64,000 bases of DNA from Asterella californica (lineage: Eukaryota > Streptophyta > Marchantiopsida > Marchantiales > Aytoniaceae): assembly GCA_036924285.1 (NCBI GenBank), contig JAYKYS010000008.1, positions 23,793,001 to 23,857,000 on the forward strand, read 5' to 3'. Shown here piece by piece: positions 1 through 9,545 of this stretch (position 1 is the first letter of the stretch; every line of letters begins with the position of its first letter). Made by a program: the position numbers and the translations under genes. Under the pieces are notes generated by a model that worked only from the letters and a program-made list of their open reading frames with translations, was not told the DNA's origin and did not search any database.

Positions 1-2535
1 TGAGAAAGCTGCGACAGGGCAAGAACGTCTAGCCTCGTATCCTTGTTTAATCCCCACATAAGTAGCTGCTTACTGCTTGTCATATCCATTGTAAAGAATG
101 ACTTCGATCCGAAGACTTTCGACAATCTTTTAGGATACAGGATCGGTCTGACTGATCTGTCTGGACATCCTTGCGTGTTGTCGGTCTTGTTTTGTCTGAA
201 GCTTACTCTAACTTGTTAGGAGAACAGATTACCGGGTTGCGGCTTTCTGATTCCAGTTTTGAGCGAACTCTTTATCTTACAGCTTTTAGAAAATATATAA
301 TTTGTCGATGTTAGCCGTTGAAACTTCGGGATGATCTTAACTTCAAGCGGTTTCGATTAGTCAATGGACGGCCGCCAAGCATTTAGAAACGGCTGGAGGA
401 CTGGCAAAGGAGCTAGAGGCCTGGTCCGAAGTTGCTGATCTCTACAAAAGAGCATCCGATCTATATATGTTCTGTGGGAAGCCACAACCTGCTGCGGATG
501 CCCTTGTCAGGGGTGCCAAGTACGTATCTGAAGGCTTCACCTGTGGTTTATATGTGCCGCGTTGCTCCTTATAGTAAACCTTTCTTTCATTTTGGTCTAA
601 ACTGTTTCTATCGGTAGGGCATTCAGAAGGGTTTTTGACACCCATGTGTGTACCCCAGCTCTACCGTCCATATGTATACCGGTTTAGCATTTCGTTGTTG
701 AAGGGTTGAAGGGTGTCCTCAAGGTTGCAGAACTTTGGTTCCTGGCGTATGCATTCTTTGTTTGCTGGAAAGTCAAGTTGACGCCTGTGTATGTTGTTTA
801 CATATGCTTACTGCTGGTATGAGTAATAAACGATAGTCTATTAAATTCCGCGTTGTGCAGCAATATGTGCAAACCCATGTCCAAGCAGTCAGGTCATTTC
901 CAGTCCGATGACTCTAACGACGATTTTGCGATTGCGTTGATGTAGAGCAATTGAGGATGCAGTTCCTGACGGTGCAATTCGAATGTACCTTGATTCCTGT
1001 TCGTTACTTGAAGATGACGGGAGGGAGCAGATGGCTTTTGATACATATCGTGCCGCCACAAATCTCTACATTAAGCAACAACGGTAGGTTGAAAGTATGC
1101 TGGGTAACAGGATACGGTATATGACTTCTGTCGTACCTTTGTGTCTGTAATACAAGTTGGTTAGCTCGCTGTTGTGTTTGGATATTGTAACTAGGCCTCC
1201 TTTTCCACTTTGAATACCCCTTGCTGTGTGTTTTGAGTGCTTGCTGGAGCTGGATGCCATTATGTTTTTGCCTGATATTAATTGGCTTCCCTCACAGCTG
1301 TAATTTTCTACTTTTAAAGTGGAAGAAAACCAGTTGTTTAAGTTAGCGATGTATCACATTCCAAGATTGCACACTGTGTACTCCCTCTTTTGACCCAGTG
1401 TAGCAAACATTTGTTAACCTGGGGGATCTTCACTAAAACAAGTAGTTAGTGTAGAGTGTCTTCATTGTATGCCTGACAAAAAGAGAACCTAGTCGGAGGG
1501 TAGTTGGTTACTGTTGTGTTTAGTGTACCCTTGTTTTCGGTTGCTGATGCATCGTCGAGTGATTCGACTTCATTTGAAGGTATGGCGATGCGGCGAGTAT
1601 GTTGCTGAGATGGGGTCAGGCTGCTGACAAGTGTAAGGCTGTTCAAAGCCAATGCAAGGTATGCTATACGTCAATGATATGAATGTATGATATATATAGA
1701 GATTGTCATGATAGCAGTTACTATTTCGAGTGAGCATCCCAGAAAGTTCTGTCGGAACTTGTTAATTCGTTCTAGGCGAATCACTTTCATTTCAGCGTAG
1801 GGTTTAATTTGAGCCGTCTATAATGGTGGGGCTTTTGTAGAAGCATAACTATATCTCATGCGGAATTGTTTGAGCACAGGCGTATGTCAGTGCCATCTTG
1901 GTCTACCTCTACAACCAAGATCTGAAGGCAGCTGAACAATGCCACAATGATTGCACACAGTAAATTCTCAGTAACTTCGTCTACTGTCTTAGATTTGGAA
2001 ATGTTTCCAACCTTTCACCACTGGCTTCAGCAAGGTATTATCTTTCAAGTGTTAGGTGAGTGTCGTATCATTTTGAATTTTGAAGCGTGTCAAATTGTCC
2101 TGGTTCTGGCAGAGTCGATGTCTTTTTGAACAGTGAGCAAAACCAGCTAGCAGAGAAGGTATTGCAGGCATATCGAGACAGTGATGGGGATGAAGTCATG
2201 TACATCATCAAGACAAGCAAAACTCTTCCGCATCTTGATCATATGGTTCGTAAGCTTACGTTGATTGTCTAGTCTATATCCAACGGTAAACTTTCACCGT
2301 GGTAGAAATGAAAATCCTTTTGAGTCGTATTATCGATCTCATGCCACATTACTGTAACATAAGAGGTCGATTCTTTGGGCGACCAGGGCAGGGAGGATTA
2401 GCTCTGAGTAAATGGGGGTTGGAACCGTGGGACTATGCGCAGATTGTGCGGCTTGCGAAGCAGTTGCCTGTTGGTGGATTAAAACCTGTTATAGGCCCCA
2501 GCAACGACGATATCGATGAAAACGATTTGACCTAG
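1..2535 (+). CDS. GSNAP: Gamma-SNAP (gamma-soluble NSF attachment protein), 5' end outside the window
   Basis: SNAP adaptors bind assembled SNARE complexes and recruit the NSF ATPase, which disassembles them after membrane fusion at cytosolic membrane faces. Seven exons join in frame: 1-36, 361-519, 946-1083, 1580-1658, 1880-1959, 2113-2245 and 2443-2535 (stop TAG). The first begins before the window. The protein has the alpha-helical, TPR-like repeats of the family: AAKHLETAGGLAKELEAW in exon 2, GAIRMYLDSCSLLEDDG in exon 3, YGDAASMLLRWGQAADKC in exon 4. It ends in the plant gamma-SNAP signature DENDLT. The exon ending at 2245 uses a weak donor (GTTCGT); I chose it because it alone continues into IVRLAKQLPVGGL. 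There is no in-frame break, so the gene looks functional. Alpha-SNAP is the alternative, but the C-terminus and the wording of the helices fit gamma-SNAP. The family call is firm; exon edges are hand-placed. Confidence 0.93.
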
Positions 2536-4621
2536 CATGCCTCACCTGTGGTGAGTGTACCTATTAGCAGCTTGTACATTATTAATAATTATGTCAGTTG
2601 AAACAGTCCTTATTTGATTGAATGTTAGAGACGAGTGCTTCGCTGTGGATTGAATCTCTTCTAAGATATGTCCCGAAAGGGGAAAGACAAACTCTGACAG
2701 GATAGAGAATGCCTAGGTGATTTCGGTTTATAGCCGTATAACATCTTTGGATATAAACACTTAGATCCTTTTCTGCTTAGGAGTTCCACATCTATACATC
2801 TAGGAGGGTGAGAGTCAATATTCAAGGGACAACCCCTGTACATTGTAGACTAGAACGAGATTCTCAGGTTCCCCTGTTTGTTTTTACCTCTCGGCAATCC
2901 GCTAACTTAACTCCTACGCTTGCTCGTTACGTTCTTGCAGGTTCTTCTTTAGGTGTTATTTCTGGATGCAATTTTGATAACTCAACGTTGTGTTGAGACT
3001 TCTTCCAGAGTGCCAAATCTACTGCCGAAGTTAAGTGCAGTTTGCAGTTTTTGCCGTCTTTCACATCTTGAGGCAAGCAGTCTGGAAGCGAAGGCTGGCA
3101 ACGATGATTAGACGACCAATATGGCGCATCCGCAGATGAGTGAACTTTATAGCCATTGAGTTTTCATTCTGGTAAATTGGGTTGTGTTGAAGTATAGATT
3201 TTGATAGAGGACTCATACAGGAAGGACGCCCTGTAATCTAGAGGAACCTTCCCTTGGCTCTGAGGGTCGAGAGTAACATGTGATGATCATCATCACGGTA
3301 GGAACAGCTTTCCTACTTAAGCTCATTCAGCCCCTTCTCCGCATCAACTCCACGTCGAGTGTCATTGTGTTTACCGGGAGCTTGGAGAAATTGCAAGAAA
3401 CTTTAGAGGATGTATTTCCGGTTAGAAAGTGTTCTTGGTAGAATTCAGCATTTCGTAGTAGTGATTATGTACATTAAGGGTTGTAAGAAGAGGTACTTGG
3501 TAGATAGGTGAAGGGGGCGACAGCCTCTTTGACATATGTGGTGACAAGATTCTCGGATGACATCTGGAGACAAGTTATTACTGAGCGTTTTTTTTGTTTT
3601 CGAAGTTCCGCATTCTCGTGATGATGTGTTGGTAATGTGACTTAGGAATAGAACCGGTACGTGAAGGTAACGAAGTTGTGTAAGTTTCCGATCGAGCCCG
3701 AATGCAACTGTATCGTTCGAGGAGGCACGTGGCGAGTCAGGCAAGTTGCTATCTAATGTCGTAGGTCCCTAAGCGTTTTCCTCGTTCTGACTGACTCTCA
3801 AATGCAACCTTATAGAAGTTTCCGAATCCGAATCTAAGTCAAAGAGTCGTTTTATTCCTTAGTCAGAATTGGGATCAGATCTGGGAAAATCCATTCCGAC
3901 GGCACACTTCACCGTGAGGGAGAAGAGAAGTGGCTGCTGGAATAAGGCACCTTAAGCTGCTCCGGGGGTATTACAAAAATCAGGTTTCTCAACACAATTT
4001 TTAGGGGGGCGTGGACAAACTCCTAGAGACGGTCTATAGCAACGCCATATTTTGTTTTGGGCGTCTCTAGCAACGGCCAAAACAAATATGGCATCAAGTT
4101 TATCGAGTAAATTTGAATCGTCAAATTCCTCTGTTCTGCACAACTGCCACCCGGGATACTTGGAACATATTATCGGGACAGTTACTTGCTGTGAGTTCGC
4201 CATCTCATCGTGCTAGCTTCGCGAACATCATGCGTGGGATGGTTCAAATTACAGCAGCTACTTGGACCAGGGGTTATGGAATATGACTGAAATATCATAT
4301 TGAAGCCGACGATCGAGAAGCTTCCCGAGTACCACAAACGTGTGGTAAGTTGATTCTCTTGTTACAGTGTTTGAGGAAGATTGCATAACAAGGACGCGCG
4401 CTTCCGTTTGCCTGTAGTCAACAGGACAGCTCTCCAGAGCCTTGTTGCACAACGCAGCTGGCAATCCTCAACACTTTTACTGAATTACTGAATCTCCTCT
4501 CCAGTCAGAGTAAGAATCTCAAAAATGAATTGAGGTCAAGACGGACGATCAAAGGAAAAAAATGTTCGGAGGATCGGTTAGGCACCTAGAGAAATCGAGA
4601 GCAGTAACACCAGCCACTGAG
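2536..4621. other. 3' flank of gamma-SNAP and intergenic DNA, no supported gene
   Basis: The first few hundred bases presumably hold the 3' UTR of gamma-SNAP. Beyond that only short frames exist. Two on the minus strand (3952-4203 and 4258-4464) are open for 83 and 68 codons but have no recognisable domain and no clear splice partners, so they are not called as genes. I see no repeat or structural RNA here. Confidence 0.5.
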
Positions 4622-5797
4622 TTACTTGTTCAGAGGTAAAGATTGATGGCACTTGGAACACTCGCCATGATTACTAGATGGTGGTTCGCCTCTAGAACAA
4701 ATTCCGTGGTGGCTCCCTTGATGGCAACCAACAGCACAACAATGCCCATGTCGGGTGGCTTGACAAGAAGTCTGTGGCGGCACTACAGGCTTCTGATAGC
4801 GTGCTCTTCCTTGCCAATCAACAGCAACACTGCAGCAACATCCGCGTGGTGCAGCAGGAGTGCATGCTGCTGCACCACACCTACAGGGAGATGGTCGTCT
4901 CTGACCAGCGCAAGAGAATGGTTTCCCTTCGCGGTCGGGGCGACCATAGCAGAACGACTCAGATGGAATAACTTTTCGATTAGGGCTAGGTCTGGGTGTT
5001 TCTTCGGGGGTCAGAGGAAACTCATTCCGTCTGGTCTGGCATGCTATATCGAACTTCTCTGTCCGGGGGGTAGGTGTCTCAATGTAAGACCTCCTTCTGC
5101 TGCCGGCAGATGGAATCTTACTGCTACTGCATCCACCTGGGGGAGATTTCCGAGGGGATAGTTTCCTTTGCTGCAATGGGTTTCTGCGAAGGGAGCGAAC
5201 CTTGGAAGATCTATGCGGAACTCTGTTCGGAGAGCATGATTCTCTCGCATCTTTGAACCTTGACGAAGTCTCGGGCCTCAGGCGAGACGACGAGGACCTG
5301 CAATTCCACCAACTATCATCGAGCCGGCCCGTTTCTCTTTCTCGCTCGGTGGATGTTTGTGGTTTTCTGAGCAATTGCATGGGATTCCATAACGAATGGT
5401 CCACTTTAGGCACGCCGGGTGGAGGTTTCCTACCACCTTGTTGTTGATCTAGACGATTGATACCGGGAGACGATTTTCGAGCAGTGCGGGTACGACGATG
5501 AGGAGATGGATCCGGGATGTCATGAGAGTCTCTTTCACGGGAACAAACGCAATGGCGACAGTGACAAGAACGAGTGTTGGAGTTCTCGTATCTTCCGGCG
5601 ATGCGGATTCGGCCGTCAGTTTTCCAGCGGCCACGGTCACCGCGCTGCCGACCACACTCAATATCGTCTATTGACGCCTGAGAGGAAGGCGTTGCTGGCG
5701 ATGGACCCCACATTCGGGGCGTGTGCCGTCGCTCGACATAAGAGTTGGGAATGTTTGACTGCGGACGCAGGGCGAAATCATAGCAGGGATTTGTCAT
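4622..5797 (-). CDS. Unrecognised 391-codon reading frame, Arg/Ser/Pro-rich with Cys-rich C-terminus
   Basis: This is the longest uninterrupted non-transposon frame in the first 9 kb. I do not recognise the protein. The first two-thirds is rich in Arg, Ser and Pro (for example SSSRLRPETSSRFKDARES) and would be disordered and basic. The last 100 residues contain many cysteines and histidines (CRCGAAAC, GCCCSVAV, GHCCAVGCHQGSHHG), but not in a spacing I can match to a known zinc finger. No signal peptide or membrane segment is evident. The plus strand of the same DNA also carries several shorter frames (up to 172 codons), so the openness may partly reflect GC-rich, stop-poor composition. It could be an exon of a larger minus-strand gene, a decayed transposon ORF, or chance. 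Confidence 0.3.
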   Translation of the reverse strand: MTNPCYDFALRPQSNIPNSYVERRHTPRMWGPSPATPSSQASIDDIECGRQRGDRGRWKTDGRIRIAGRYENSNTRSCHCRHCVCSRERDSHDIPDPSPHRRTRTARKSSPGINRLDQQQGGRKPPPGVPKVDHSLWNPMQLLRKPQTSTERERETGRLDDSWWNCRSSSSRLRPETSSRFKDARESCSPNRVPHRSSKVRSLRRNPLQQRKLSPRKSPPGGCSSSKIPSAGSRRRSYIETPTPRTEKFDIACQTRRNEFPLTPEETPRPSPNRKVIPSESFCYGRPDREGKPFSCAGQRRPSPCRCGAAACTPAAPRGCCCSVAVDWQGRARYQKPVVPPQTSCQATRHGHCCAVGCHQGSHHGICSRGEPPSSNHGECSKCHQSLPLNK

Positions 5798-7380
5798 TTG
5801 CCCTGCCGATCAAATTCCTCAACCATCAGCGGCTGCATTCCGCTCGAACTTCTTGAATGTGTCAAACCTTCATTTCCTTTCCTCATCCTTCCGCTGGATC
5901 ATGGTTGTCAAGAATACCTCCTCCATCCAGACGAGGTCCACAAGACTCTTTACAAGCCCTCTTCTCTGCTCTCTCTGCCCAAATGCCTAAACGATGCGAC
6001 CTTTCCTCACGGACCACATATCGAGGATCGTTTGAAACTGAGTGTGGTGTTCTGTAAGTATCACCGGCGCCCGGACTGTACCACCTCATCCTCACCGAAG
6101 AATTTTCATCACCAGAGCCTGCGTATGCCTTCAGTGGGCTGGGCTAGGCTAAATTCATCACTGTGGACCATATCGGAACAAACACACAGCAATCGGATCC
6201 TTCTACAGCCATCCTAGCAGGTTCTGATCACAGTGTGCCCTATCTCTCGGGATCATCGCGCGTCGTAGGGAGCCTGAGCTATAAGGGTTGCTCATGTTCT
6301 GAGAGGTTTCTAAACGACATCAGATACAGCAGTGATACTGCACGTAAGTTCAATGCAGACACTTGATCACACTTCCCGGAAACCTGTAAGACTTGCTCAT
6401 AGCCAGAACCCGGAAAATCTGTAAGACTTGCTCATAGCCAGAATTCTGACAATGTACTTATTCACACCATGCACGACTGCTTCAGATGTACCGAATCCGT
6501 TCTATTATAGTAGCGAGTTGGGTTTGGAAGTGTCCAAACACTTCGGTGGATTTACATCATACAACGAGTGCTGCTTGCCGCAGTTACTAGTTCTTATTTG
6601 GACGTGGTGTATTTGTGTACAGGTCAACGTCGGTGGTCACTAAGAGCTCAGAAAAGCAAAAGGTTGTTTTCCTGTAGAAGTTCATCCAAAGTTCTTAGGA
6701 AGCTTTGGATTCATTGGTACGTCTGTCGAGTGAGAAGTTACCATTGTTCATTGTCACCGTAGTCCTCTCATTCTCCATTGTCAGCTCCTGGTGGGTTCCT
6801 TGTTAACTGTCAGAAGATTAGTGTCACCTTGCATAGATCATTAACGAAGGCTCTCAAAACAAGTGGCTCCGAGAAACTCGTATGGCATTACTGGAGTACA
6901 TAGTTCATATAGTCAGACGGACAGTCCTTTAGAGGTTTGTCTTTGTTCTTCTCTTTCTCTTTCTAATGGCCAAGTCACGACCGGAATGAGATCTCTTACC
7001 AGTTCAACTGAATGAAAGTACTTACCTCTTAATGAACTCGAGAAACGCTGTAGAAAGCCTCCTCGTGGACCACTCGAGGTGGACCATGATCGAGCAAAGT
7101 TGGATCCATACATTTCACTTACCGACAAAGAGTTCAGATCTGGAGACGCTTCAATAAAATGTAATCTTCGTAGTTTCGATCAATGACCCGATGATAGTAA
7201 CATCCACATAACTCTCTTGGAAAATCTTACTCAAGGAGGTGAGACAACTGCTAAAGAATGTAGCATATACACAATTTCAAAACGAATGAACGGTGGGTCT
7301 GAACCATTTATTCTTCTCACATGTGACAACTTATTTCAAACAAACAATCACATATTCCAGACTTCCCGTAATGAGATTTT
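5798..7380. other. Intergenic DNA, no supported gene
   Basis: Only short frames on both strands with no recognisable domain. The part from about 6800 to 7380 may be the decayed 3' continuation of the hAT-like pseudogene that lies just above it on the minus strand, but I cannot align it to the family with confidence. A two-copy tandem repeat within this stretch is listed separately. Confidence 0.45.
6375..6443. repeat. Two-copy tandem repeat, about 34-35 bp unit
   Basis: Units 6375-6408 and 6409-6443 both begin CCCGGAAA and share CTGTAAGACTTGCTCATAGC then CAGAA. They differ by one or two substitutions and one inserted base. The high identity suggests a recent local duplication; no function is apparent. 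Confidence 0.85.
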
Positions 7381-7690
7381 AGCTTTTCACCTTGATAGTC
7401 ATCTTACATTCCAAAACCACTTTATAACTTTTTTGAGCATCGAAAAACCTTTCTTGCAAAGCTGATAACTTTTCTTCCGTTTGGAAGAACTATGAAAGTA
7501 AGCAGAAACTTGATTCAAAATCTCATCAATTTCTGCACTCTAAGACTTACAAATGGGAGCTTTAGCAACATCAGTAGTTGTTAAGTTTGTCCAATGAACG
7601 ACACAATGTATGGATGTCATCAATAGATATAAACTCTTATCGAAACGAGCCGTCACACCATTCTTAGAACCTGTCATACTCTGGGCACGT
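7381..7690 (-). pseudogene. hAT-like / DUF4371 (zinc finger 862-like) transposase fragment
   Basis: Read on the minus strand, one frame gives SMTGSKNGVTARF, IHCVVHWTNLTTTDVAKAP, EIDEILNQVSAYFHSSSKRK and NVR*LSR*KA in the order found in DUF4371/hAT-superfamily transposases. These are often annotated in plants and animals as zinc finger protein 862-like or KIAA1586-like. The fragment covers part of the RNase H-like core: the segment before and after the His-Cys-x-x-His patch, then the Trp-rich R-W-L-S-R-W motif. Both tryptophans of that motif are now TGA stops, and a further stop follows APICKS. The copy is therefore dead. Terminal inverted repeats and target duplications could not be found, so the original ends are unknown. 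The family call rests on motif order and recall of the family, not an alignment. Confidence 0.65.
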
Positions 7691-8129
7691 AAGGAACCGA
7701 ATGTCATGCAACGAGTATCATCTATTCTCTAGGCACCTAATATAAAGAACCACATGTCATGCAAGTTCACGTCTCCATTCCTCCATCATACAAGTTAAAA
7801 ATAGGATGCAATACTTAGAAAAGCTAAGAGAAGTCTTAGCTTCTGGCTGAATATGCAGGATGATGGACTACGGAGCCAACCCAAGGAAACGGACAAGCGT
7901 CATTTTTGAGATTGAAATTCATATTTTCATTGGTTCTGGTGGAGGTAGAAGGCAGTTTTGACGCTACATTAAACACCTAGAGGTCCGTATTAGAGAGAAT
8001 ATATGTTATTTTGCTAAAGAGTGCTTTGGCTTTTGGAGAACCTATTGCCTACGTCACTACCAACGTTTCGGCTTCGCTCGTCGCACGACTTCTGCCCACC
8101 TCGCTCTCGTTGTCGTCTTTGGTTGGCTT
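7691..8129. other. Intergenic DNA upstream of the hAT-like fragment
   Basis: Nothing could be assigned. It holds two similar short stretches around TGTCATGCAA (about 7704 and 7757), and may be decayed N-terminal transposase sequence on the minus strand, but no motif is readable. Confidence 0.4.
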
Positions 8130-8760
8130 CCCGCGGTACTCTTTGCTGCCGTCGCTCTTGCTCTTGCTTTGGGTGTGGGCTCTGGGTCCGATGGGGGATT
8201 CTTCCGACTTGCTTGCTTCTCGACGATTGGGCTATGGGCTCCCGACTGCAGATTTGAGGAAGTTCTGATATGCTACTGTTGTGGACGCAATTGGGCGATC
8301 AGTCTCGACTGCAGTTTGCTGCGGCTCTTGCGGCTCGCTGAGTGGGCTGTGGGCTCCCGACTGCAGATTTTTGCTTGCCGCTGCTTTGGAAAAACCTGCA
8401 GTTCTCCTTCTTGGCTACCGCCACTCTTGCACTTACTTGCTGCTTCTGCTCCGCTTCTTCCTACGGTCTCGGCTGCAGATTCGTGTTACTGCTTCGGCTG
8501 TGGGCTGTGGGTGCGATTGGACTAGCCGATGCTTTGCTCTTCCTACTTCGGGTCCGGGTTGTGAGAGCAATCGGTGATCGCAGAATTGCAGTGGACGACT
8601 GGGCTGTGGGCTCCTGACTGCAAATTTTTGCTTGTCGCTGCTTTGGCGTTCGCCTTCTTGCCTGCCGTCGCTCTTGCACCTACTTGCTACTTCGGGTGTG
8701 GGCTGTGGGTCCAATCGACGATCGCTCAATTGCAGTTTGCTCGCTACTTTGTAGCGGCTC
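8130..8760. repeat. Degenerate GC-rich repeat block
   Basis: A phrase close to TGGGCTGTGGGCTCCCGACT followed by GCAGATTT recurs three times, near 8229, 8344 and 8609. A second phrase, close to GCCGTCGCTCTTGCA followed by TTGCT and GGGTGTGGGCTGTGGGTCC, recurs near 8145, 8410-8500 and 8660. Together these imply two to three diverged copies of a composite unit of roughly 260-520 bp, scrambled by internal duplication. The block creates overlapping open frames in several phases that encode repeated GLWAPDCRF-like peptides. Because the same peptide theme appears in different frames, I read this as repeat DNA rather than a gene. Confidence 0.6.
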
Positions 8761-9147
8761 TCGCTATTCTGACTTATTCTTTTCTCTGGACTTTCGTTGC
8801 CGCTTGCTTACCCGTTGTCGCTCATGCAGCTCTGATCTCTGGGCACGATTAGGCTACGTCTTGTCATCTTCTTTAACCTGCTATCATATCCTCGTATCGT
8901 GCTATATGTCTGTTACATCACGTTGTCTAATTTTTGTTCGAGCTTCTCGCAGTTGAAGTAACACCTAATCTCAATGTAAGTGAAGGCTGCCGTCGTGTAC
9001 AGATAGACATCGATCAAAAATGAAGTCAGACTTCTATCATTCTCTACTTTCAGCATTTGTACTATTTGTCTCTTTTGCCTCGATGATGAAACATTTGACA
9101 CGGTGTATAGCAATTTTTCATGGATCTTATCTCTGCTACTCTTGAAG
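8761..9147. other. Left flank of the retrotransposon, no supported gene
   Basis: No clear gene. Just before the insertion a plus-strand frame reads CTICLFCLDDETFDTVYSNF and runs into the target site. If the retrotransposon is mentally removed, the frame adjoins sequence at 14919 onwards, so the element may have landed in an already decaying coding repeat. This is a suggestion only. Confidence 0.35.
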
Positions 9148-9152
9148 TAAGT

Positions 9153-9529
9153 TGTAACACTACAGAAACTCTAATCGTGATCCTCAAGAACACTCATGAA
9201 TAGACGGAAGAACTCTCAACTCAACTCAAGGTGGAATGTCTTTCAAGGACCATTCTCCTTCTTTATATAGTTAGATAAGTGCACACCCCAATCCATACTA
9301 ACCACTCATCAATCCTCACACGGATTGATGACATGGCTTCCATGCAATCCACACAATCAACTACCAATCAAATATCAACACCACCACATTCTTATCCGGT
9401 CCCACATACCATGGTCCCACTATAGTCAACTCTACACATATCTTATCCGGTCCCACATACCATGGTCCTGCTATAGTCAACTCTACACATAGTTCTAACT
9501 ATGAGTATAGTTAACTATGCATGGTTACA
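9153..9529 (-). repeat. 3' LTR of the chromovirus
   Basis: 377 bp, matching 14537-14913 without a visible difference. In element orientation it starts TGTAACCATG and ends GTGTTACA. It holds two 51-bp tandem units in the U3 part (9390-9440 and 9441-9491, two mismatches) and a TATA-like site whose plus-strand form is CTTTATATAG at 9261-9270. Confidence 0.96.
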
Positions 9530-9545
9530 AACCTCCCTCCATTTA
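9530..9545 (-). other. Polypurine tract of the chromovirus
   Basis: On the minus strand the bases directly before the 3' LTR read AATGGAGGGAGGTT, a purine run of the kind that primes plus-strand DNA synthesis in LTR retrotransposons. It sits immediately after the pol stop codon, as expected. Confidence 0.85.

Noticed and set aside
4643..5161. 172-codon plus-strand frame inside the 391-codon minus frame
   Set aside because: It is shorter, one of several broken plus-strand frames, and shows no domain; the minus frame is the only uninterrupted one.
8011..8852. Several plus-strand frames of 78-118 codons
   Set aside because: The same peptide theme recurs in different phases because the DNA itself is repetitive; no phase is favoured.
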